A stretch of DNA of 12,230 nt, from the NCBI GenBank assembly GCA_024650095.1, contig JANKMV010000016.1, positions 2,228 to 14,457 of the forward strand. The letters run 5' to 3'. Numbering within the stretch: position 1 is the first letter of the stretch; each line of letters opens with the position of its first letter. The notes beneath the pieces are model-generated. The model worked only from the letters and a program-made list of their open reading frames with translations. It was not told where the DNA came from and did no database searches. Positions 1-5,718 of the stretch are shown here, piece by piece. Made by a program: the position numbers and the translations under genes. The stretch comes from Bacillota bacterium. Lineage in GTDB: Bacteria; Bacillota; Dethiobacteria; Dethiobacterales; Dethiobacteraceae.

Positions 1-891
1 AGAAAATTAGGTGTACCAATGGGCTCCTTAAGCATATTGGCATGTCCGTTATGCAAAAATTCATTGCATGTATCAAATGGAGTGATTGAAGACAACCAGA
101 TAGTTGATGCAGATATTTACTGTGCATGCGGTTACCACTCAACAATACAAGATGGTATTTATGTAGATGAAGCTGCACTGAGAGAGAAAAAACTAAATGG
201 CGAAAAAATGCCGACCAAAGAAGAATATATGGAAAAAGCTTCAAACAGTTTTATTAATTTCATGTATAAGGGTATTACAACGTTAATTGAGCAAATTAAT
301 AATTATGGAAAAGAAACGACGTATATTATGGAGCTTAATAATTGTGTTGGATTTTTCCTATTACAATATATAAGATTTCTCCCTCGCAAATCAACATATA
401 TATTAATTGACTATGATAAAGAAAGAATCAAGCAATTAAAAATTGATTTGGAAATGCACTATGAACATGATAATTTTATTTTTTTATGTTGTGATATCCA
501 TCGACTCCCCATAGCTAGAGCCAGTATTAATGTAATGGCAGATTTTTGGATGACTAAATCATATGCAGAATCAACTGGAGAATTTTTGCCAGATAGAGTA
601 TTGCCGTTATTAAAAGAAGATGGGCTATTTGTTGCGTCTTTTCAAGGCATCGAAAAGAATGTAAGCAGTAATAACAAGTTCATGTCAGCTAATTATTTAA
701 AACCCGATGTAATCGTAAACAAACTTTCAGCACATAACCTTAAAGAAGTAAACTTTATTGAAACACAACCTATTGTGGAAGACAATCCATATAATAAGGA
801 CATCCAAGGTGTGGAAATATATCAAGCAATATACGCGGGCACAAAAAATAAACAGCGTGCTGCATATAACAAAGTGGTCAGGATTAAATAG
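1..891 (+). CDS. Zinc-ribbon protein with degenerate class I methyltransferase-like domain (probably 5'-truncated by the window edge)
   Basis: The frame is open from base 1. The first Met codon is at 19, preceded by a weak AGGTG five bases upstream. I judge it more likely that the gene begins outside the window, because the six codons before that Met are open and the window edge is arbitrary. Numbered from that Met, a CPLC pair (C9, C12) and a CACG pair (C35, C37) form a Trm112-like zinc ribbon. From about residue 98 there is a Rossmann-like stretch: a beta strand in the motif I position (IMELNNCVGFF), an acidic strand end (ILIDYDKERIKQL), a CCDIHRLP segment like the motif around the third strand, and a late LLKEDGLFVASF strand. 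The usual glycine-rich SAM loop (E-x-G-x-G-x-G) is missing, so SAM binding or catalysis is doubtful. The protein may instead be the ligand or output part of a larger regulator; a MerR-type N-terminus upstream is possible but not visible. Base composition is more AT-rich than the downstream operon. A terminator follows. The substrate is unknown. Confidence 0.6.
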   Translation, partial: RKLGVPMGSLSILACPLCKNSLHVSNGVIEDNQIVDADIYCACGYHSTIQDGIYVDEAALREKKLNGEKMPTKEEYMEKASNSFINFMYKGITTLIEQINNYGKETTYIMELNNCVGFFLLQYIRFLPRKSTYILIDYDKERIKQLKIDLEMHYEHDNFIFLCCDIHRLPIARASINVMADFWMTKSYAESTGEFLPDRVLPLLKEDGLFVASFQGIEKNVSSNNKFMSANYLKPDVIVNKLSAHNLKEVNFIETQPIVEDNPYNKDIQGVEIYQAIYAGTKNKQRAAYNKVVRIK

Positions 892-934
892 GTGTGAAAA
901 GAAGAGTAAAGCGAATAGGGAATCATGATGGCTC

Positions 935-974
935 GCCCCTCACAATGAACATTTGTTCTGTTGTGAGGGGCTTT
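935..974 (+). terminator. Intrinsic terminator after the methyltransferase-like gene
   Basis: A perfect 11-bp inverted repeat (GCCCCTCACAA at 935-945, TTGTGAGGGGC at 961-971) encloses an inner GAAC/GTTC pairing and is followed by only TTT. The stem is strong but the U-tract is short, so termination may be incomplete. It lies 43 bases after the stop codon of the upstream gene. Confidence 0.7.
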
Positions 975-1089
975 ATGAGTCCATAGAGAGAAGTACCACT
1001 AATTGATGCTGCATTGGAAAAGACAAAAGTAATAGTGTAACAGGACGGATAAAAATAAAAATAAAGGTCGCAGCTTTGGCTCGTATGTA

Positions 1090-1117
1090 TTGACAAATGG
1101 CCACTTTCTGCTATACT
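1090..1117 (+). promoter_or_regulatory. Sigma-A-type promoter for the membrane-protein pair
   Basis: TTGACA (1090-1095), a 16-bp spacer, then TATACT (1112-1117): near-consensus -35 and -10 boxes. The expected transcription start is near 1124, giving a leader of about 70 bases before the ATG at 1196. The -10 box is the left half of a perfect 12-bp palindrome, TATACTAGTATA (1112-1123), a possible operator. A second small inverted repeat, GCAAGTTCTTGC (1135-1146), lies just downstream. The remaining bases between the terminator at 935-974 and this promoter (975-1089) hold nothing else I can identify. Confidence 0.75.
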
Positions 1118-1195
1118 AGTATATATAAGTAGATGCAAGTTCTTGCGTGGGCTAGTTAGTTTTTTCACATGATCATACTAGGGGAGTGAGCGATA

Positions 1196-1741
1196 ATGAA
1201 AAACATGCGTTGGGTAGGGCTTGCTTTATTTATCATGACTGGAATTGGACTCGTTGTAAATTCATCATGGGGGCAGACTTCTGCATGGGTCGTATTATTG
1301 GTGATGCTCGCAGTATGCTATACGTATGGGTTGCTAACCCATTGTACAAATCACTTATCATGTGTAAAAGAAAACACAATGCCATCAACCAAAAGTGCAT
1401 TGCTTATCATATTTCTGGCCACATTTGCTGCCTCATTAACCTGGTTCTTAAATCATGAGATGGGCTTAGGGCCAATTGTTGCCAGCGGGTTAGTCGGAGT
1501 AATGGCAGGCTCACTGCTTGCTCCAGCGCATGCGGGGCCGGTTTACACAGCCTCTTTTGTGGGAATGTCAGCGAGTCTAGTTGTCGCAAGTTTATCCTTA
1601 TCTATCGTTACAGGCTTTGTTGTCGGAGTGATAATTGTAGCCACGATGCCTGTCTTTGCTGGTATCGGGGGCAAGGGTGGGACAACAGCTGCTACAGCCG
1701 TCGTTGTTACCCGCACATTTTTGAATTATTTTTCATCGTAG
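1196..1741 (+). CDS. Small multi-pass membrane protein of unknown function (membrane pair, member 1)
   Basis: I do not recognise this 181-residue protein. The start is supported by a GGGGAGTGAG ribosome site at 1181-1190, five bases upstream. Hydrophobic segments lie at about residues 6-23, 30-48, 68-86, 91-110, 117-135, 137-157 and 163-178, so it is an integral membrane protein with roughly six or seven spans and almost no soluble domain. A Cys/His-bearing loop (C50, H53, C56) sits between the second and third spans. Near the C-terminus is a glycine-rich motif, PVFAGIGGKGGTTAA (152-166), that recurs in the next gene. The last 115 residues align by eye with nearly the whole of the downstream protein, so this one looks like a paralogue with two extra N-terminal spans. 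It is the first gene of a two-gene unit with its own promoter and terminator. Glycine- and alanine-rich helices would suit a channel, carrier or heteromeric complex, but no function can be assigned. Confidence 0.7.
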   Translation: MKNMRWVGLALFIMTGIGLVVNSSWGQTSAWVVLLVMLAVCYTYGLLTHCTNHLSCVKENTMPSTKSALLIIFLATFAASLTWFLNHEMGLGPIVASGLVGVMAGSLLAPAHAGPVYTASFVGMSASLVVASLSLSIVTGFVVGVIIVATMPVFAGIGGKGGTTAATAVVVTRTFLNYFSS

Positions 1742-1761
1742 GGTACTTACTTCAGAGTGAT

Positions 1762-1768
1762 GGAGGGG
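1762..1768 (+). promoter_or_regulatory. Ribosome binding site deciding the start of membrane pair member 2
   Basis: GGAGGGG lies six bases before the ATG at 1775. The alternative in-frame GTG (1757) and ATG (1760) lie upstream of or overlap this site and have no ribosome site of their own, so 1775 is the better start. Confidence 0.7.
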
Positions 1769-1774
1769 ATTGAA

Positions 1775-2233
1775 ATGACAGATGTACTATTAGTTGTTTT
1801 CGTTTCTATTCTTGCGGGGACTGCAACATACTATATTGGTAATATAATGAAAAGGAGCTCCGTTCTTGGTTCGGCGCTTGTCGTCTTAGCGAGTGGTATT
1901 GTTTTTCCAAGTCTGTTTGGCCCAATTGGATCAACACTGGCTGTTGTGGCTGCTACGGCTTCGTATGCAGGGATGGTATCCAAGGAAAATGTAACCTCTC
2001 TTTTTGAAATGGTTCTTGTGGGCGCTATAACCGGGCTCATTTTTATCGCAGCCACACCCGCTTTCTTAGGTGTGGGTGGTAAGTTAGGTACAATCGCTGC
2101 CATATCCTGTTTAAGTTTTCGTGGTTTAAAACAAGTATTGTTTTCACTGTCAGCTAAGATGAAGGGCAAGACAAATAAAAACGAACAAATGGAGCTTGCT
2201 GGACTTACACAGCAACGATCTCGCGTAGCATAA
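1775..2233 (+). CDS. Small multi-pass membrane protein of unknown function (membrane pair, member 2)
   Basis: This is a 152-residue protein starting at the ATG with GGAGGGG six bases upstream. Hydrophobic stretches at about residues 3-22, 29-48, 52-68 and 77-94, with a fifth at about 97-114, indicate four or five membrane spans. A basic, polar C-terminal tail (about 126-152, rich in Lys, Gln and Arg) is probably cytoplasmic. The motif TPAFLGVGGKLGTIAA (94-109) matches the motif in the gene before it. The order of the hydrophobic segments also matches, so the two are divergent tandem duplicates. The genes are 33 bases apart without a terminator between them, which implies co-transcription and probably a hetero-oligomeric membrane complex. 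Known two-component small-membrane families were considered, but none could be matched from memory. The function is unassigned. Confidence 0.7.
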   Translation: MTDVLLVVFVSILAGTATYYIGNIMKRSSVLGSALVVLASGIVFPSLFGPIGSTLAVVAATASYAGMVSKENVTSLFEMVLVGAITGLIFIAATPAFLGVGGKLGTIAAISCLSFRGLKQVLFSLSAKMKGKTNKNEQMELAGLTQQRSRVA

Positions 2234-2249
2234 CTAAATTGATTAAAAT

Positions 2250-2293
2250 ATAAGGCTCGACTGTTGTTTTGATAAACAGTTGAGCCTTATTTG
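2250..2293 (+). terminator. Intrinsic, probably bidirectional, terminator after the membrane pair
   Basis: A 16-bp stem with a single G-T wobble (2250-2265 pairs with 2275-2290) and a 9-base loop follows an AT-rich approach (AAAATA) and ends in TTATTTG. It isolates the membrane pair from the downstream defence operon. Confidence 0.8.
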
Positions 2294-2322
2294 TACAGCT
2301 AGTAACTATTTGCGAGCATGTC

Positions 2323-2350
2323 TTGCCAGGGAAGGAATAAATGCTATATT
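2323..2350 (+). promoter_or_regulatory. Candidate promoter for the Wadjet operon
   Basis: TTGCCA (2323-2328) and TATATT (2345-2350) are spaced by 16 bp; TATTAT at 2347-2352, with an 18-bp spacer, is an alternative -10. The boxes overlap the first ATG of jetD (2341), so transcripts would begin near 2357 and translation would have to start at the in-frame ATG at 2386. Only moderate consensus, and no better promoter is visible between the terminator and jetD. Confidence 0.35.
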
Positions 2351-3399
2351 ATAGGGATAAAGGTGTCAAAAAATGGGGTTGGGAAATGAAAACGGTAGCT
2401 GGTATTGGCAAGAAGATTGTTACTGTAACAGAAATTCAGGAATACTTTACGCTAGAGAAGTACTCACAGCTTGTGGAGAGGGTTACTAAGCTGGTTGGGG
2501 AAGGTACTTTACGTGGAGTGAAGGCGAGTGGGTCTAATGGCATGGTGCCTGCTTTATACAATAAGTATAGGGTGCACGTTACGGTTGATGATTTATCCTC
2601 TTTGGCGGAAGAGATAAACTATAGTTTTCCGCTACAGTTTAAGCGAGATTACTATTTGTGTAATTTGGAGAAGTACCGCGAGGATAAAGAGCGGATAGAA
2701 AAGTTGGTGGCATACTTTAGGACGTATAAGTTTTTGGCTGAGCCGATGGCCATTAATGAACGAAGTTTTGCCATTTGGGGTGAGGAAAAATTTTTAAAAG
2801 AGGGCAGAGGACAGGCTATTTTAAAGAATGTGGGTTTATCGTTAGAGGACGTACATGTTTATCTAACCCCTGAGCCGTTTGTTTATTTTTCCTGTCATAG
2901 GGAAAATGCGCAGGTACTGATTATTGAGAATAAGGATACCTGGTATACGATGAGGAAGTTGATGCTTACCGGGCAGGTTTTGTTTTTGGGCCAACCGATC
3001 GATGCTATTATTTATGGTAGCGGTAAGACGATTGAGAAATCGTTGGCGGATTATGAGCATACTGTGGAAGAACATCTACTGAAGCCGGCGGCATTATACT
3101 ACTGGGGAGACCTTGATTATGAAGGGATTGCTATTTATGAGCGGCTTAAAAAAAGGTATGGCGAGAAGTTTACGATAGAAATATTTGCAAACGCCTATCA
3201 GGCGATGGTGGATCTTGCTTATGGTAGGGAGCTGCCTACGTCTAAAGATAAGCAGAATAAAAATAGTGGGGATATTTTCTTGCAGGAAGTGGCATCCCCC
3301 TATGGTGAAAAGATTATAAGCATACTGCAACGTGGCGCCTACATTCCTCAAGAAATAGTGAGCTATCATACGTTAAGCGAGGCAGAGACTCATGTATGA
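2341..3399 (+). CDS. jetD: Wadjet nuclease subunit JetD (Toprim, DUF2220-type)
   Basis: The predicted product is the DNA-cleaving subunit of a Wadjet/MksBEFG-type anti-plasmid system (equivalent to MksG). With a start at 2341 it has 352 residues. The C-terminal half carries Toprim features like those of topoisomerase VI A and Spo11: a hydrophobic strand ending in an acidic residue (VLIIENKD, Glu196), a YGSGK turn (225-229), and a WGDLDYEG motif (255-262) whose Asp257 and Asp259 are the expected metal ligands. Upstream is a conserved-looking NERSFAIWGEEKFL segment (139-152). The N-terminal 130 residues are helical and probably bind DNA or the SMC partner. The start is uncertain: ATG 2341 has AGGGAAGGA four bases away, while the in-frame ATG at 2386 (Met16) would fit the promoter that overlaps 2341. 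The stop overlaps the jetA start by 8 bp, indicating translational coupling. It is first in the operon, whereas in the classical type I layout jetD is last. The family call is by motif and context, not by search. Confidence 0.85.
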   Translation: MLYYRDKGVKKWGWEMKTVAGIGKKIVTVTEIQEYFTLEKYSQLVERVTKLVGEGTLRGVKASGSNGMVPALYNKYRVHVTVDDLSSLAEEINYSFPLQFKRDYYLCNLEKYREDKERIEKLVAYFRTYKFLAEPMAINERSFAIWGEEKFLKEGRGQAILKNVGLSLEDVHVYLTPEPFVYFSCHRENAQVLIIENKDTWYTMRKLMLTGQVLFLGQPIDAIIYGSGKTIEKSLADYEHTVEEHLLKPAALYYWGDLDYEGIAIYERLKKRYGEKFTIEIFANAYQAMVDLAYGRELPTSKDKQNKNSGDIFLQEVASPYGEKIISILQRGAYIPQEIVSYHTLSEAETHV

Positions 3400-4987
3400 T
3401 TTTTTAAACAACTTCCATAAACGGATGGAAAAGCTCTCTTATTCCTTTTTGATTGACAGTAAAGTTTCTACGTTAACGACCTTTAAAGACTACTTTACAA
3501 GTCTCGAGCTGATCAATGTAGTTTATAGCCTCATGTGTTTTGTGCTCGATCGATCTTTAAAGGATGAGGAATGCACTTTACGCAATATGACGACTTTGCT
3601 AGAGGAGCTAGCCGCTACGTATTACGACAAAGTGTTGACTGAAGAGGAAGCGCATGAAATCACGCGCTTTATTGTCTATAAGATTTTACGAAATGATGGT
3701 AAGCCTTTTATTTTTACCACCATTGACTATGCCAGTGGGGAACAGAAAATTTTTGATTTTCACCTTTTGCAGCAAAAGACTTCAAAGGTGGACAAAAATA
3801 AGAGTACCTTTATGCTCACCCAGGAGGGGTACAGGCTTTTGTTAGGCGCGTTAGAGGTAGATGAGAAAACGCAGATTGATATCAATCAGATGATTTTAGA
3901 GTTAAGCTTAAAAAAGAAGAACTTTTCTCAGGGACTTTTGGCCGTTGAAAGCCTGAGTAACCTTATCACCGCGCAAATTAATGTCTTACATAGTTTTATC
4001 TATCAAACGCGAGAAAATATCTTTTCCATCGAGCAAAAAGCATTTGAAGATAATTACGTCAGAAATATTACTGTTTTACGAGAACAGAATAAGAAGTTTG
4101 ATGAACTTAAGGAAATAGTCATCATTGAAGAAGAGCGACTACAGCAAGCACAGGGGGAAATTACACAGGATAAGTATAATTCCCTCAAGCAGTTGGCGAA
4201 GATAAAAGAGTTTTTGACCTCCATCTCGTTTAAGGCCGGTGAACTGATTAACCGTCACTTCTATTTCAAAGAAGAATATAAGCGGGCACTAGAAGAATCC
4301 GGTTACTATTACAGCAATAAAAGAATCAACATCAAAGAGGATTTAATTAAACCACTTGAGCAGGATGCCGCCAAACTTGGTCGTATCTATAAGCTATTTA
4401 ATCCTTTATTTAGCGCAAGTTTGCCTAAAAGATTTAATATCAATACTATCTTTAACGAACAAAAGCTGTATTTGCGAGATGATGATGACGATGACGTTAT
4501 GATCGGCGAAGAAGCGGGAGAAGATGTTGAGCAGGCGCTGCGGCAGAAGAATAAAGAGGAGTATCGTGGTATCATTTCCTCTTTGCTTTTATTTTTAGTG
4601 GATCATAAAAGTACGGATCTCAAAAGCATGATTGACAGTTACGAGCATAGAAGCCGTGAGGAGTATAGTAGGCTTGTGCCCTCCGTGAGAAAACTTTCCG
4701 AGGTTTTTATTGAACTGCTGAGGATTGGCACGATCGAGATAGAGGAAATGCTAAAAGAGCAAGAGATGGCCTATGATAACGATGAAATAGAGTTTGACCT
4801 GCGGGCGTTGCTGGTTGAGGAAATAAATGAGAAGCACAGACTTCTACCCCTTACGTCCCTTGCCTTTAGTAGAGCGGACGATGGGGAAAAAATTACCGTA
4901 CGTGAACAGAAAACGGCTGAGTTGGGCGACGATTTTATTGCTGTAGAAACTTTACGGTGCCCAAATATTATGATGAAACTGGAGTAG
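3392..4987 (+). CDS. jetA: Wadjet kleisin-like subunit JetA (DUF5716-type)
   Basis: This 531-residue soluble protein is assigned as the kleisin (MukF/MksF-like) subunit that bridges the heads of the SMC ATPase JetC and carries JetB. The assignment rests on its place between JetD and JetB and on its architecture. An N-terminal helical, probably winged-helix region (about 1-150) is followed by a long charged coiled-coil region (about 190-300, rich in Glu, Lys and Gln). A middle segment with a run of six aspartates (363-368) inside a wider acidic linker (to about 382) then leads to a C-terminal helical, winged-helix-like region (about 390-531). The Asp-rich linker may be a flexible tether or a DNA mimic; that is inference. 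The ATG at 3392 overlaps the jetD stop by 8 bp, with a weak GAGG nine bases upstream, so translation is probably coupled. The stop codon lies within the ribosome site of jetB. I recall this protein type as the JetA of non-type-I Wadjet systems rather than the DUF3375 JetA of type I. Confidence 0.8.
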   Translation: MYDFLNNFHKRMEKLSYSFLIDSKVSTLTTFKDYFTSLELINVVYSLMCFVLDRSLKDEECTLRNMTTLLEELAATYYDKVLTEEEAHEITRFIVYKILRNDGKPFIFTTIDYASGEQKIFDFHLLQQKTSKVDKNKSTFMLTQEGYRLLLGALEVDEKTQIDINQMILELSLKKKNFSQGLLAVESLSNLITAQINVLHSFIYQTRENIFSIEQKAFEDNYVRNITVLREQNKKFDELKEIVIIEEERLQQAQGEITQDKYNSLKQLAKIKEFLTSISFKAGELINRHFYFKEEYKRALEESGYYYSNKRINIKEDLIKPLEQDAAKLGRIYKLFNPLFSASLPKRFNINTIFNEQKLYLRDDDDDDVMIGEEAGEDVEQALRQKNKEEYRGIISSLLLFLVDHKSTDLKSMIDSYEHRSREEYSRLVPSVRKLSEVFIELLRIGTIEIEEMLKEQEMAYDNDEIEFDLRALLVEEINEKHRLLPLTSLAFSRADDGEKITVREQKTAELGDDFIAVETLRCPNIMMKLE

Positions 4988-4988
4988 G
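4981..4988 (+). promoter_or_regulatory. Ribosome binding site deciding the jetB start
   Basis: GGAGTAGG spans the jetA stop codon (TAG, 4985-4987) and lies seven bases before the ATG at 4996. This favours 4996 over the in-frame upstream codon at 4957, which sits inside jetA. Confidence 0.65.
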
Positions 4989-4995
4989 TAGAGCG

Positions 4996-5718
4996 ATGTA
5001 TACGTTAGAAGATATTAGAATAGCAATGCGACTTTATAATTATCTGTTGGTACATGGCCAGTTAACGGCCAAGGATGATAAGGAGCTTTATCATTGTTTT
5101 ACAGAGGGCAATGTGAAAGAAATCATTGATGCTATTGAGGAAGAGGCTCAAGTTAGTATTAAAAGATTTGATGATACCATCTATCTTATCCCCGACGTGG
5201 ATAATGATTTTTTGGGTTATAAAAGGGCGGAGCTAAAAAAAGAAATTTTTCCCAGGGGTGATTTGAGAAATATTGATTTGTTCCTCGCGATCTACATTAT
5301 ATTACAGCTGACAGCCGAGTTTTACAGTGGTAAGGGCAGTAATGTAAAGATGAGAGATTTAATTCAGCTAGGGGAGCTCGATGAAAAAGTAACCGAGAGG
5401 TTAGAAATTTTTTCCACCAGCCCCAGTACTGCCGTGGATGATGAAACGGGTTTAGCCATTACGGATATTGCTAAATACTGGTTTATGTTAACAAACGAAG
5501 ATGATGCCACTATTTTTAAAACAAGAAGATGGTACATTAGCCAGGTGATGAGCTTTCTTAAAAAAGAAAATTTAATCAACATCCAGGATGAAACCGTCAT
5601 CATCCCCACGGCCAAGTTTAACCGCCTCGCCGCCAATTATTTCTTAAATTACGAACGACTTGACGATATTAATAGAATCCTGACCGAAAGTAGGGGTGAA
5701 GAGGACTCCCATGCCTAA
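4996..5718 (+). CDS. jetB: Wadjet small winged-helix subunit JetB (DUF6063-type)
   Basis: This 240-residue soluble protein is assigned as JetB, the MukE/MksE-like (KITE) partner that dimerises on the kleisin. The frame stays open further upstream (to 4957), but the ATG at 4996 has a well-spaced ribosome site and only an 8-bp gap from jetA. The N-terminal 60 residues begin with two helices (LEDIRIAMRLYNYLLVHG, then a DDKELYHCF segment) and an acidic helix. A short strand-rich unit, FDDTIYLIPDVDNDFLGY (58-75), looks like the wing and linker of a winged-helix fold. A second module (about 95-215) contains a hydrophobic helix (IDLFLAIYIILQLTAEFY) and ends in a probable second wing (LINIQDETVIIPTAKFNRL). 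No catalytic motif is seen, as expected for an accessory subunit. It overlaps jetC by 8 bp. The assignment depends mainly on operon position, size and fold pattern. Confidence 0.75.
   Translation: MYTLEDIRIAMRLYNYLLVHGQLTAKDDKELYHCFTEGNVKEIIDAIEEEAQVSIKRFDDTIYLIPDVDNDFLGYKRAELKKEIFPRGDLRNIDLFLAIYIILQLTAEFYSGKGSNVKMRDLIQLGELDEKVTERLEIFSTSPSTAVDDETGLAITDIAKYWFMLTNEDDATIFKTRRWYISQVMSFLKKENLINIQDETVIIPTAKFNRLAANYFLNYERLDDINRILTESRGEEDSHA
5698..5705 (+). promoter_or_regulatory. Ribosome binding site deciding the jetC start
   Basis: GAAGAGGA lies five bases before the ATG at 5711, inside the end of jetB. An in-frame GTG at 5696 would overlap this site and is rejected as the start. Confidence 0.6.

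Noticed and set aside
923..1168. 81-codon minus-strand open frame across the terminator and promoter region
   Set aside because: It overlaps a clear terminator hairpin and a near-consensus promoter on the other strand, and has a low-complexity, unrecognisable product.
1186..1458. 90-codon plus-strand open frame overlapping the first membrane protein
   Set aside because: It is out of frame with a well-supported gene, starts inside that gene's ribosome site, and has no ribosome site of its own.
4387..4575. Minus-strand open frame with a serine run
   Set aside because: The serine run is the antisense of the aspartate codons in JetA; no independent support.
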